Positions 1 through 7,358 of a DNA stretch of 38,324 nucleotides are shown one piece after another; position 1 is the stretch's first letter, and every line of letters starts with the position of its first letter. The notes under the pieces were generated by a model. It searched no databases. It was not told the origin of the DNA and saw only the letters and a list, made by a program, of their open reading frames with translations. Made by a program: the position numbers and the translations under genes. Location: IMG/VR virus record IMGVR_UViG_3300045996_000199, positions 1-38,324 of that record; one strand, written 5' to 3'. This stretch comes from a virus.

Positions 1-127
1 CAGGCGCACAAGGGCCGATTGGCCCGCAAGGCCCAGCAGGCACGCCAGCGCCAACGTTCAACTTCAGCACGCCAGTAACGCGCACCATTGCTGTATCGAC
101 GGCCTATCAAGCTACTGACCCAACTAA
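1..127. repeat. Terminal direct repeat (copy 1), circular-assembly overlap
   Basis: The first 127 bases are identical to bases 38198-38324. A gene reads in frame across the joined ends. The repeat length of exactly 127 matches a common assembler k-mer, so I read it as the overlap of a circular contig and not as a physical terminal repeat of the virion DNA. It is consistent with a circularly permuted, headful-packaged genome but does not prove it. Confidence 0.9.
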
Positions 128-419
128 GGCTTCAATCATCACTGTCAGCCCACAATGCACCGCAGCACTGAGCCTTCTGGTAGGGCAGACCTGTTCCATG
201 CAGGCACGCGTCGGCTCGTTCGGCCTTACTTGCTCATCTGGCAACGTAGTCGCTCAGTGGACGAACGGCAATACCGGCGCACTGACCATTGGCCTTGCAC
301 TGAACCAGATCATGGGCGCACCGGGCGACATCAAGGTTCCTATCGGCGGGTATTTTGTACTATGCCCGACGAGTGGGACATTCACCATCAACAACGCTAT
401 CGACCAATCCGCAGGTTAA
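3..419 (+). CDS. Collagen-like phage protein, C-terminal part (gene starts at 37822)
   Basis: This is the 3' end of a gene that starts with GTG at 37822 and crosses the circle junction; codons fall at positions 3, 6, 9 here. Joined, the product is 264 residues. The part here begins in the last Gly-X-Y triplets, then gives a globular C-terminal domain of about 120 residues with four spaced cysteines and many small and beta-branched residues, ending at TAA 417-419. Collagen-like stems followed by a small globular head are common in phage fibre proteins. Its place directly before the terminase genes and after the late promoter suits a virion component. A methionine at 198 is internal and is not the start. 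The exact role is inferred. Confidence 0.85.
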   Translation, partial: GAQGPIGPQGPAGTPAPTFNFSTPVTRTIAVSTAYQATDPTKASIITVSPQCTAALSLLVGQTCSMQARVGSFGLTCSSGNVVAQWTNGNTGALTIGLALNQIMGAPGDIKVPIGGYFVLCPTSGTFTINNAIDQSAG

Positions 420-465
420 TAGCACAACCATTGAGGGCTGCTACCCGAAAGGGCGTGGCAAGGAT

Positions 466-771
466 ATGGACGAGTCAGTTAAAAAAACGGCTGAAAAACC
501 GAAACGAGCATTCCCAGGTGGCGCTGGGCCGGGTAGGCCAAAGGGCGTACCAAACAAGACTACCGCTGCCGCTAAAGACGCAATCGCACAAGCTGCTGAA
601 GCACTCGGCGGTTCCGCAAGGCTAGTGGAGTGGGCGCAATCTGATCCGCTTAATGAGCGTGCTTTCTGGTCATCGATCTACCCGAAGCTGTTGCCATTGC
701 AGGTAACTGGCGAGGGTGGGGGTGCGGTGCAGATGAACTGGCAGATTGATTTCGTCGGCCCCAAGCAATGA
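466..771 (+). CDS. terS: Putative small terminase subunit / DNA-packaging protein
   Basis: The product is 101 residues if started at ATG 466, which has AAGG just upstream; an in-frame ATG at 355 lies inside the previous gene and is unlikely. The N-terminus is lysine-rich and carries a GRPKGVPNKTT motif (about residues 22-32), which is AT-hook-like and typical of small phage packaging proteins that precede TerL. A helical middle region and a short acidic and hydrophobic C-terminus follow. The stop overlaps the next start by four bases (ATGA), indicating translational coupling with the large terminase. It would recognise the packaging site and load TerL. Function is inferred from position and the basic motif, since small terminases diverge strongly. 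Confidence 0.65.
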   Translation: MDESVKKTAEKPKRAFPGGAGPGRPKGVPNKTTAAAKDAIAQAAEALGGSARLVEWAQSDPLNERAFWSSIYPKLLPLQVTGEGGGAVQMNWQIDFVGPKQ

Positions 772-2024
772 AAGTACAGTTCCCCGAGAAGCTAGCCTTC
801 CTGCTTCAAAAGAAGTGCCGCTACAAGGGAGCGAAGGGCGGTCGAGGATCGGCTAAGTCTTGGAGCTTTGCACAGGCTCTGCTGATCCTGGGGACGAGCA
901 AGAAGCTTCGCATCCTCTGCACGCGAGAAGTCCAGAAGTCGATCAAGCAGTCTGTCCACAAGTTGTTGAAAGACCAGATTGAGCGTTTGAACCTCTCTGG
1001 CTTCTACGAAGTACTGGAGCATGAGATTCGCGGCAAGAACGGGACGGAGTTCTCATTCTCTGGTCTGTCGGATCAAACGGTTGACTCGATCAAGTCATTT
1101 GAGGGCTGCGATATTGTATGGGTTGAAGAAGCACAGAGCGTATCGAAGCGTTCGTGGTCTGTGCTGATCCCGACGATCCGTAAGGATGGATCTGAGATTT
1201 GGCTCACGTTCAATCCAGAGCTGGAGACAGACGAGACTTACGATAGGTTTGTAACGAACAAGCCGGAAGATTGCATCATCGTGGATATGAACTACACGGA
1301 TAATCCGTGGTTCCCAGAAGTGCTGGAAAAGGAACGGCTGCACGCAAAGAACACGCTTCCCAAGGCGGAGTACGAGAACATTTGGGAAGGAAAGTGCATG
1401 CCAGCGGTTGCTGGTGCGATCTATTACGAGGAAATGGCGAAAGCCGAATCGGATAACCGGATTCGTGAGGTTCCTTACGATCCAATGCTCAAGGTGCATA
1501 TCGTATTCGACTTGGGCTGGAACGACGCAATGTCGATCACGCTGGTTCAGCGACAGACTTCTGAGCTGCGGATCATCGAGAACATTGAGGACTCACACAA
1601 GACGCTGGATTACTACTCCGGCCTCTTGAAGGCAAAGAATATGAATTGGGGCAAAGTCTGGATGCCTCACGATGCACAACACAAGAATATCCAGACCGGC
1701 AAGAGCGCAAAGGAAGTGTTTGAGGCGCTAGGCTGGGAAGTAGAGATTACGCCGAACATGAGTATCGAAGATGGAATAAGGGCTACGCGAATGGCGTTTA
1801 GTCGCCTGTTCTTCGATAAGAACCGTGCAGCAAGGCTGGTGCAGTGCGCAAAGCGGTATCGCAGGGCAATCAACCAGACGACGAACGAGCCAGGAGCGCC
1901 GCTTCACGACGAGTGGAGCCACGGTGCTGACTGCTTACGTTATCTGTGCATCAATGCTGACAATTATCTGAACGAAGAATGGGGCGGGAAGTCGCTCAAC
2001 TACCCGAAATTAGGAACCTGCTAA
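768..2024 (+). CDS. terL: Terminase large subunit (packaging ATPase-nuclease)
   Basis: This 418-residue protein is the packaging motor. The N-terminal ATPase has a Walker A loop GGRGSAKS at residues 24-31, Walker B CDIVWVEEAQ at 114-123 and a coupling motif around WLTFNPE (145-151). The C-terminal RNase H-like nuclease shows acidic residues D248 and D253 in the stretch VFDLGWNDA, and a late D388 in HGAD. These are hallmarks of the Terminase_3/PBSX-type family, whose members have this length. It converts ATP energy into DNA translocation through the portal and cuts the concatemer. It starts four bases inside the small terminase gene and ends one base before the portal gene, so all three are co-translated. 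Confidence 0.95.
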   Translation: MKVQFPEKLAFLLQKKCRYKGAKGGRGSAKSWSFAQALLILGTSKKLRILCTREVQKSIKQSVHKLLKDQIERLNLSGFYEVLEHEIRGKNGTEFSFSGLSDQTVDSIKSFEGCDIVWVEEAQSVSKRSWSVLIPTIRKDGSEIWLTFNPELETDETYDRFVTNKPEDCIIVDMNYTDNPWFPEVLEKERLHAKNTLPKAEYENIWEGKCMPAVAGAIYYEEMAKAESDNRIREVPYDPMLKVHIVFDLGWNDAMSITLVQRQTSELRIIENIEDSHKTLDYYSGLLKAKNMNWGKVWMPHDAQHKNIQTGKSAKEVFEALGWEVEITPNMSIEDGIRATRMAFSRLFFDKNRAARLVQCAKRYRRAINQTTNEPGAPLHDEWSHGADCLRYLCINADNYLNEEWGGKSLNYPKLGTC

Positions 2025-4220
2025 ATGGCGCGAATGACTGACGACGAACTAGTCACTTTGGTGAACAAAGAAAAGACTATCAGTATCGCCTATGATTCTG
2101 GCCGTCTGTCGGAAATGCGACGCCGCGCAGAGTACTACTACCTTGGCGAAGCAAAGGGGGAACTGGCACCGCCTGAGATTGAGGGGCGTTCTGCTGTAGT
2201 CTCCACGGACGTATCCGACACTATCGAATGGATGCTGCCAAGCCTGCTCAAGATCTTCACCGCTGGCGACAATGCTGTGGAATTCACTCCGCAGCGCCAG
2301 GAGGATGAAGAGTCCGCAAAGCAGGCGACGAACTATATCAACTACGTGTTCTACAAGCAGAATCCGGGCTTCCAGATCCTGTACACGTGGTTTAAGGATG
2401 CTCTGTTGCAGAAGAATGGCATCCTCAAGGTGTGGTGGGACGACAAGAAGGACGAGACGAAAGAGGAATACAAGGGCCTGAATCCGATGCAGCTTACTAT
2501 GCTGCTGCAAGACCCTGAGATTGAGCCAGTAGCACAGAAGGCTTATCCTGACCCTGATCCTTTGGTGCAGCAACAGTATCAAGCCGCCTTGCAACAGTAT
2601 CAGCAAGCGGCCATGCAAGCCCAGCAAACGGGCCAGCCGCTGTCGCCTCCGCCGGAAGAGCCGATTGCCTACGATGTGACGGTAAAGCGCACGAAGGATT
2701 GCAGCAAGGTCTGTGTCGAAGCAGTGCCGCCAGAAGAATTCCTTATCTCGCGTACTGCCAAGACTATTCAGGACGCAAGTTTTACGGCCCATGTGACACT
2801 GCGTACGCTGTCCGATCTGCGCGCCATGGGCTACAAGAACGTCGATGATCTGCAATCTGACTCTGAGGGTGAGCTGAACGGCGAGCGCATTGAGCGCATG
2901 ACGTGGGACGATGAAATGGCCCCGTATGACTACGATGGTGCCGATCCTACGCAGCGCCGTATCTGGCTGACCGAAGCTTATATCAAGGTAGATTACGACG
3001 ATACGGGTATCGCAACGTGGCGCAAGGTCACTGTAGCTGGCAATCGCGTGCTGGATAACGAGGAATGCGACGGCCCACCGTTTGTGTCGATCACGCCTCT
3101 TCCACTGCCGCACCGCTTCTTTGGACGCTCTATCGCCGATCTGGCGATGGCTACACAGCGCATCAAGACTTCGATCTGGCGCGCAACGCTGGATAACCTG
3201 TGGCTTCAAGTCAATGGCCGCTACTTCGCTGTAGAGGGCCAAGTCAATCTGGACGACCTGCTGACGACTCGCCCAGGTGGCGTGGTTCGCGTGAAGAATC
3301 CGAACGCTGTCGGCCCGCTGCAACAAGGCTTGGCTGATTCTGGTGCGGCGTATCAGGCACTGGAGTTCGCAGAGAACGCGAAAGAGAACGCAACTGGTTT
3401 CACGCGCTATAGCCAAGGTGCTAGTGCTGACACGCTGAATAACACGGCAACCGGCATCAACATCATCACAAACCGTTCTGATGAGCGTGTCGAGCTGATT
3501 GCCCGCGTATTCGCTGAAACTGGCGTGCGTGAGCTGTTCCTCAAGATCCTCAAGCTGGTGAGCGAATATCAGACCACTAGCACGGTTATGCAGGTCAGCG
3601 GGCAATGGCTGCAAGTGAATCCACGTGAGTGGGCTACTCAGTTTGACTTCACGGTGAACGTCGGTCTTGGCACCGGCAACAAGGATCAAGTCGTGCAGCA
3701 CTTGATGGCGCTGAATCAGGTGCAAGGCCAAGCGCTGCAACTTGGCTATGCCACGCCGCAGAACCTGTACAACTCCGCGACGAAGCTTGCTGAAAACTTG
3801 GGCTTTAAGCAGCCCGACCAGTTCTTTACCGACCCATCGCAGCAGCAACCGCAAGAGCCGCAGCCTGATCCTGCATTGATCGAAATGCAGGAGCGCATGG
3901 CCCTTGAGCGACAGAAGGCTGAATGGCAGCACCAAGAGAAAATGGCACAGCTTGAGCTTGATCGCGAGAAGGCGATTGCAGAGGATGCACGCGCACGCGA
4001 AGAACTGCAACTGAAATACATCATCGCACCACAGCAAGAGGCGCAGATCAACGCCATGCTGAATGCCCAGACTGAAAGGGAATTTGCCGATGGATCTGCA
4101 TCAGGAAGTGAGCCGAGGCCAGCAGGCCAAGGAACTGTTGAACCATCCCCTGTTCCAGGAGGCGCTATCGACCCTCAGACAGCAGTATCAGCAGGCATGG
4201 GCGGATTCCCCGGCGCGTGA
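2025..4220 (+). CDS. Portal protein, P22 type
   Basis: This 731-residue protein has the size and features of P22-like portals (P22 gp1 is 725). The N-terminus (residues 1-130) holds the family pattern with an aromatic-rich YYYLG stretch, WMLPSLLKIF and a YVFYKQNPGFQILYTWFKDAL segment. The middle has the alpha/beta clip and wing, interrupted at about 175-215 by a Gln/Pro-rich loop. Residues 620-680 form a long charged coiled-coil helix (barrel-like), followed by a Gly/Pro/Ser-rich disordered tail from about 690. It is the dodecameric DNA channel at one vertex and docks TerL and later the adaptor. The last 131 bases are overlapped by another gene in a different frame. Confidence 0.93.
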   Translation: MARMTDDELVTLVNKEKTISIAYDSGRLSEMRRRAEYYYLGEAKGELAPPEIEGRSAVVSTDVSDTIEWMLPSLLKIFTAGDNAVEFTPQRQEDEESAKQATNYINYVFYKQNPGFQILYTWFKDALLQKNGILKVWWDDKKDETKEEYKGLNPMQLTMLLQDPEIEPVAQKAYPDPDPLVQQQYQAALQQYQQAAMQAQQTGQPLSPPPEEPIAYDVTVKRTKDCSKVCVEAVPPEEFLISRTAKTIQDASFTAHVTLRTLSDLRAMGYKNVDDLQSDSEGELNGERIERMTWDDEMAPYDYDGADPTQRRIWLTEAYIKVDYDDTGIATWRKVTVAGNRVLDNEECDGPPFVSITPLPLPHRFFGRSIADLAMATQRIKTSIWRATLDNLWLQVNGRYFAVEGQVNLDDLLTTRPGGVVRVKNPNAVGPLQQGLADSGAAYQALEFAENAKENATGFTRYSQGASADTLNNTATGINIITNRSDERVELIARVFAETGVRELFLKILKLVSEYQTTSTVMQVSGQWLQVNPREWATQFDFTVNVGLGTGNKDQVVQHLMALNQVQGQALQLGYATPQNLYNSATKLAENLGFKQPDQFFTDPSQQQPQEPQPDPALIEMQERMALERQKAEWQHQEKMAQLELDREKAIAEDARAREELQLKYIIAPQQEAQINAMLNAQTEREFADGSASGSEPRPAGQGTVEPSPVPGGAIDPQTAVSAGMGGFPGA

Positions 4221-4374
4221 TAAGGAAGGACGAGAAGAACTATGGAAACTACTCAAGTCGTTAAACGCGGTCGAAAGCCACGTGCAGCAAGTGCTGACAA
4301 CGGGCGAAATGGCGAAAATCCAGCTGGAGCAATCGAAGGTGCAGAAGCTGGTAGCGAACATCTGGCCCCGGTAA
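4090..4374 (+). CDS. Small helical protein between portal and scaffold
   Basis: The likely start is ATG 4090, preceded by an AAGGGA ribosome site; an upstream in-frame ATG at 4063 lacks one. The 94-residue product is almost entirely charged helix, with a pattern like LLNHPLFQEAL...WKLLKSLNAVESHVQQVL. Short proteins of this kind regularly follow the portal gene in podoviruses with this head type; their role is not known to me, perhaps assembly. It overlaps the portal gene by 131 bases in another frame and the next gene by 133 bases. The overlaps fall on low-complexity, probably disordered parts of the neighbours, so both reading frames can be functional. Confidence 0.7.
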   Translation: MDLHQEVSRGQQAKELLNHPLFQEALSTLRQQYQQAWADSPARDKEGREELWKLLKSLNAVESHVQQVLTTGEMAKIQLEQSKVQKLVANIWPR

Positions 4375-4595
4375 CGATTGATCTGGTTGCATCTCCTACT
4401 CCGTCCAAGACGATGCCATGGGAAGAACTGAGCGCATACGTCGCCAAGATGCAGGACGCCGACACTGAGCGCCGCATTGTGCGCGTATGGCATACGAGCG
4501 GGCCTGATATGTGGACTGGCCGCTTCGGCAATGCTCCTGTGGCACATGGCAAACCAGCATTCCAATGGAACACCGGAGAGATTACGAATCTTTAA
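4242..4595 (+). CDS. Hypothetical protein in head module
   Basis: A 117-residue protein starting at ATG 4242 behind AGGAAGGACGAG. The N-terminal 50 residues are basic then small and acidic, and likely disordered; a compact C-terminal part (about 60-117) has aromatic and beta-like character (VRVWHTSGPDMWTGRFG). No family recognised. It overlaps the preceding small helical gene by 133 bases and is followed by the scaffold gene after 45 bases, so it belongs to the head operon. It may be a minor capsid or assembly factor, but nothing in the sequence decides this. Confidence 0.6.
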   Translation: METTQVVKRGRKPRAASADNGRNGENPAGAIEGAEAGSEHLAPVTIDLVASPTPSKTMPWEELSAYVAKMQDADTERRIVRVWHTSGPDMWTGRFGNAPVAHGKPAFQWNTGEITNL

Positions 4596-4640
4596 CCGCT
4601 GCCGTTTGGCAGTATTACCGCCGACAGGCAGAGGAAAACT

Positions 4641-5579
4641 ATGGACGAAGCTACCCAATCGGGCGTGGAGAACCAGAGTCAAGCAACGCAAGAAGTATCG
4701 CAAGACAGTGATTTTGCTTCCATCATCAGCGGCATGAATAATGGTGGCGAGTCTGAGCAAGAAGGCGGTCAGGAAGCCGTCCAAGGTGCTGAAGGCACTG
4801 AGGGCCAAGCAGACCAAGGCCAACCGGAAAGCGAAGAGGAGCCAACGTTCACTCTGGTCATTGATGGTCAGGAAGTCACAAAGAAGCAGAGCGAGATCAT
4901 CGCAGATGCGCAGCGTGTAGCAGCAGCCAACAAGCGGTTTGAAGAGGCAGCAGCAGCACGCAAGGAAGTCGACGCGCAGAAGCAGCAAGCCGCTCAAGAT
5001 CGTGCACAGCTCCAACAGGCTCTGGCGCACTATCAGCAGCAACTTGAATCACTGGCTCCGCAGCCTCCGAATATGGAGCTGCTGAACACCGATCCAGTCG
5101 AGTATCTCCACCGTAAAGCGCAATACGACCAGTTGATGTCCGAGCGACAGCAGGCACAGGCGGCGCAAGCCTACCTCCAGCAGCAGTCGCAGGCAGAACA
5201 ACAGGCGCAGATGCAGCAATACATGGCAGATCAGAAGTCCCGACTGCTTGAAGCAATCCCCGAATGGAAGGACGAAGCCAAGGCCAAGGCAGGCGTCGAA
5301 GAGGTTAAGAACTACCTCTCCAAAAAGGGCTTTACCGAGCAGGAAATCGGCTCACTCGCAGATCATCGCCTGATCGTGCTGGCCCGCCAAGCAGCAATGT
5401 TTGAAAGCTTGGTCAGCAAGCAGGCACAAACCGTCAACAAGGTGCAGAAACTGCCGCCAAAGGTCGAAAAGACCGGTTCCGGCGTCCCCGTCACAGACGG
5501 TCGCACCGCAGGAATGCAACGACTCAAACAGTCCGGTAGCGCAAGAGACGCTGCCGCACTCATCGCACAAATACTCTAA
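4641..5579 (+). CDS. Capsid scaffolding protein
   Basis: A 312-residue protein placed directly before the major capsid gene, 12 bases apart. It is strongly acidic and Glu/Gln-rich in the first 75 residues, followed by a short beta segment (FTLVIDGQEVTKKQ) and a long Gln/Ala coiled coil from about 85 to 215. The last part is helical with basic residues, ending near SARDAAALIAQIL. This composition, order and position are typical of podovirus scaffolds, in which the C-terminal basic helix-turn-helix binds coat protein and the protein leaves the head before DNA packaging. Start ATG 4641 has AGAGGAAA upstream. The acidic head could be a built-in DNA mimic (inference only). Confidence 0.85.
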   Translation: MDEATQSGVENQSQATQEVSQDSDFASIISGMNNGGESEQEGGQEAVQGAEGTEGQADQGQPESEEEPTFTLVIDGQEVTKKQSEIIADAQRVAAANKRFEEAAAARKEVDAQKQQAAQDRAQLQQALAHYQQQLESLAPQPPNMELLNTDPVEYLHRKAQYDQLMSERQQAQAAQAYLQQQSQAEQQAQMQQYMADQKSRLLEAIPEWKDEAKAKAGVEEVKNYLSKKGFTEQEIGSLADHRLIVLARQAAMFESLVSKQAQTVNKVQKLPPKVEKTGSGVPVTDGRTAGMQRLKQSGSARDAAALIAQIL

Positions 5580-5591
5580 GGAGAAAATAAC

Positions 5592-6530
5592 ATGGCAGCT
5601 CCAACTAATACCTTCCAGACTTACCAAGCGATTGGTAACCGTGAAGATCTGTCGAACGTGATCTACAACATCGCGCCGACCGATACCCCATTCATGTCCG
5701 GCATCCCGAAAGGCACCGCCGATTCGACCCTGCATGAATGGCAGACCCAAGACCTCGCCGCTGCGGCCAACAACGCACAGATTGAAGGTGACGACGCAAC
5801 TGCTGCAGCTGTTACCCCAACTGTTCGCCTGAACAACCGCACGCAGATTTCCAGCAAGACCGTGATCGTGTCTGGCACCGAGATTTCGGGCATGAACCCT
5901 GCTGGCCGCAAGAATGAACTGGCCTACCAGATCAGCCTGAAAGGCAAGGAACTGAAGCGCGACATGGAAACCGCACTGACGCAGAACACCACTGCTGTCA
6001 CTGGTAACTCCACCACCGCACGTCAACTGCGCGGCCTGGAAGGCTGGATTGCAACCAACAACAGCCTTGGCGCTGGTGGTGCAGCTCCGAACTACAACAC
6101 CAACACTGCTCCGACTGACGGTACGCAACGTACCTTCACTGAAGCGCTGCTGAAAGACGTTCTGCAACAGATCTTCGTGCAGGGCGGCGATCCGAACCTG
6201 ATCACTGTAGGCCCATCGCAGAAGCAGACCTTCTCCACCTTCACTGGTGGTGCAACCCGCTTTGACAAGGCAGAGGACAAGTCGGTTACCGCCGCTGTGG
6301 ACGTGTACATCTCGGACTTCGGCACCATGAAGGTGATGCCAAATCGCTTCCAGCGCGCACGTACCGTGTTCATCCTGCAAACCGATATGTGGGAACTGTC
6401 GGTGATGCGCCCAATGCAGACCTATGAACTGGCGAAAACTGGTGACGCTGAGAAGCGCCAACTGCTGACCGAGTACACGCTGCAAGCCTCGCAAGAGAAA
6501 AGTTCTGGGGCCGTCCGTGATGTCTTGTGA
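5592..6530 (+). CDS. Major capsid protein, DUF5309 / SU10-like
   Basis: A 312-residue protein with an excellent ribosome site (AAGGAGAAAATAAC before ATG 5592). The N-terminus NTFQTYQAIGNREDLSNVIYNIAPTDTPF carries the signature of the DUF5309 (SU10 major capsid) family: a short N-arm, then the IAPTDTPFM block, then WQTQDLA and ISGTEISG-like strands. The HK97-fold A-domain lies in the second half. It is the shell protein, assembled on the scaffold encoded just upstream. A clean intrinsic terminator follows at 6556, which would make this the most abundant product of the head genes by partially ending transcription here. Confidence 0.93.
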   Translation: MAAPTNTFQTYQAIGNREDLSNVIYNIAPTDTPFMSGIPKGTADSTLHEWQTQDLAAAANNAQIEGDDATAAAVTPTVRLNNRTQISSKTVIVSGTEISGMNPAGRKNELAYQISLKGKELKRDMETALTQNTTAVTGNSTTARQLRGLEGWIATNNSLGAGGAAPNYNTNTAPTDGTQRTFTEALLKDVLQQIFVQGGDPNLITVGPSQKQTFSTFTGGATRFDKAEDKSVTAAVDVYISDFGTMKVMPNRFQRARTVFILQTDMWELSVMRPMQTYELAKTGDAEKRQLLTEYTLQASQEKSSGAVRDVL

Positions 6531-6555
6531 TTTTGACAACTAGTTAAGATCAACA

Positions 6556-6584
6556 GGGCTACCTCCGGGTGGCCCTTTTCTTTT
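6556..6584 (+). terminator. Intrinsic terminator after major capsid gene
   Basis: Stem GGGCTACC / GGTGGCCC (8 bp with one G-T pair), a TCCG loop, then TTTTCTTTT. It sits 26 bases after the capsid stop, and the late operon continues beyond it. It is probably leaky, or passed by an antitermination-modified polymerase. Confidence 0.85.
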
Positions 6585-6595
6585 GTGAGGAAATC

Positions 6596-7027
6596 ATGGG
6601 TGTGAATCTCAAACAACTGCCTGATAGCTCGATGGGGCTTGAGGGAAAGGATCTAGGCACCGGCTCGTTTTTGACGCGCTCGCTGAACTGGACTCCAACG
6701 TCTAGCGCAACGGCGATCATGCTGGTTGTGCCGCGCACTGTGGTCATTCAAAGCATCGTGGCCCGCGTGGAAACTGCTGGCTCCGATGGCGGTACGGTGA
6801 CTGCAACCATTTACAAGGCCCCGTCTGGTACTGCAATTGGTTCCGGTGTGGCCCTGCATAGCGGCACGATCAACCTGAAAGGCACGGCGGCAACGAATCA
6901 AACGCTGACCCTGTCCACGGTTGCTGGCGCACTGGAAGTGGCCGCAGGTAGTGCAATCGGCATCGTCTTTACTGGCACGCTGACTGCTGCTGTTGGCGGC
7001 GTCACGGTCAGTTTCAATCCAGCGTAA
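6596..7027 (+). CDS. Putative head decoration / capsid-associated protein
   Basis: A 143-residue protein from ATG 6596 (GAGG five bases upstream); an in-frame ATG at 6569 lies inside the terminator stem and is rejected. The sequence is rich in Thr, Val, Ala and Gly with alternating beta pattern, consistent with a single beta-sandwich. It follows the major capsid gene and is bracketed by two intrinsic terminators (6556 and 7031), so it forms its own late transcription unit. Beta-rich proteins directly after the capsid gene in phages of this type are often decoration proteins or fibre-like head proteins; this assignment is by position and composition. Confidence 0.6.
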   Translation: MGVNLKQLPDSSMGLEGKDLGTGSFLTRSLNWTPTSSATAIMLVVPRTVVIQSIVARVETAGSDGGTVTATIYKAPSGTAIGSGVALHSGTINLKGTAATNQTLTLSTVAGALEVAAGSAIGIVFTGTLTAAVGGVTVSFNPA

Positions 7028-7030
7028 CAC

Positions 7031-7054
7031 AAGCCCCTTCGGGGGCTTTTTTCT
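7031..7054 (+). terminator. Intrinsic terminator after decoration-like gene
   Basis: AAGCCCC-TTCG-GGGGCTT hairpin followed by TTTTCTT. It has a stable UUCG-type tetraloop and starts three bases after the stop codon of the preceding gene. Confidence 0.9.
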
Positions 7055-7064
7055 TGCCTAAGCC

Positions 7065-7358
7065 ATGAGCGAAATCTATACCCGCCATCACTACGTACCA
7101 GAAACGGATACGAGTGCGATTGAGCGCATCCAGGACTGCACGCCGATTGCCGAACACGCAAAGATGCTGCGCCAAATGGGACAGACGGGCGATAAAGAAT
7201 TCCGCCACGCTGCGCACTTTCCAGCCGTGGCAGTAGAGACGTATTGCAATACGCATCACATCACGTTCGAGGAATTCATCCGTGAGCCAAAGCACGCTAA
7301 GGCGATGCTCAATGACCCAGCACTGAAAGCATTCCGCGTTTGGGAAGGACAAGCATAA
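7065..7358 (+). CDS. Conserved small phage protein before tailspike
   Basis: A 97-residue protein with ATG at 7065, ten bases after a terminator and with only a poor ribosome site. The pattern is R-H-H-Y-V-P near the N-terminus, then a helical KMLRQMG...DKEFRHAAHFPAVAVETYC core and a C-terminal LNDPALKAFRVWEG. I know similar small proteins from structural regions of podoviruses, where the region F/LRHAA-P and a terminal NDP-W/F-L/FR are kept; the role is not established. The TAA stop shares its last A with the ATG of the tailspike gene (TAATG), so the two are coupled. Confidence 0.7.
   Translation: MSEIYTRHHYVPETDTSAIERIQDCTPIAEHAKMLRQMGQTGDKEFRHAAHFPAVAVETYCNTHHITFEEFIREPKHAKAMLNDPALKAFRVWEGQA

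Noticed and set aside
1-127. 127-base repeats as genuine terminal repeats of the virion DNA
   Set aside because: Exactly the length of a standard assembly k-mer and located in the middle of a gene; circular-contig overlap is the simpler reading.
2049-4037. Long open frame on the - strand opposite the portal gene (662 codons)
   Set aside because: No ribosome site, composition rich in Arg/Leu/Ser as expected from an antisense shadow of a strongly coded gene, and the + strand portal is certain.
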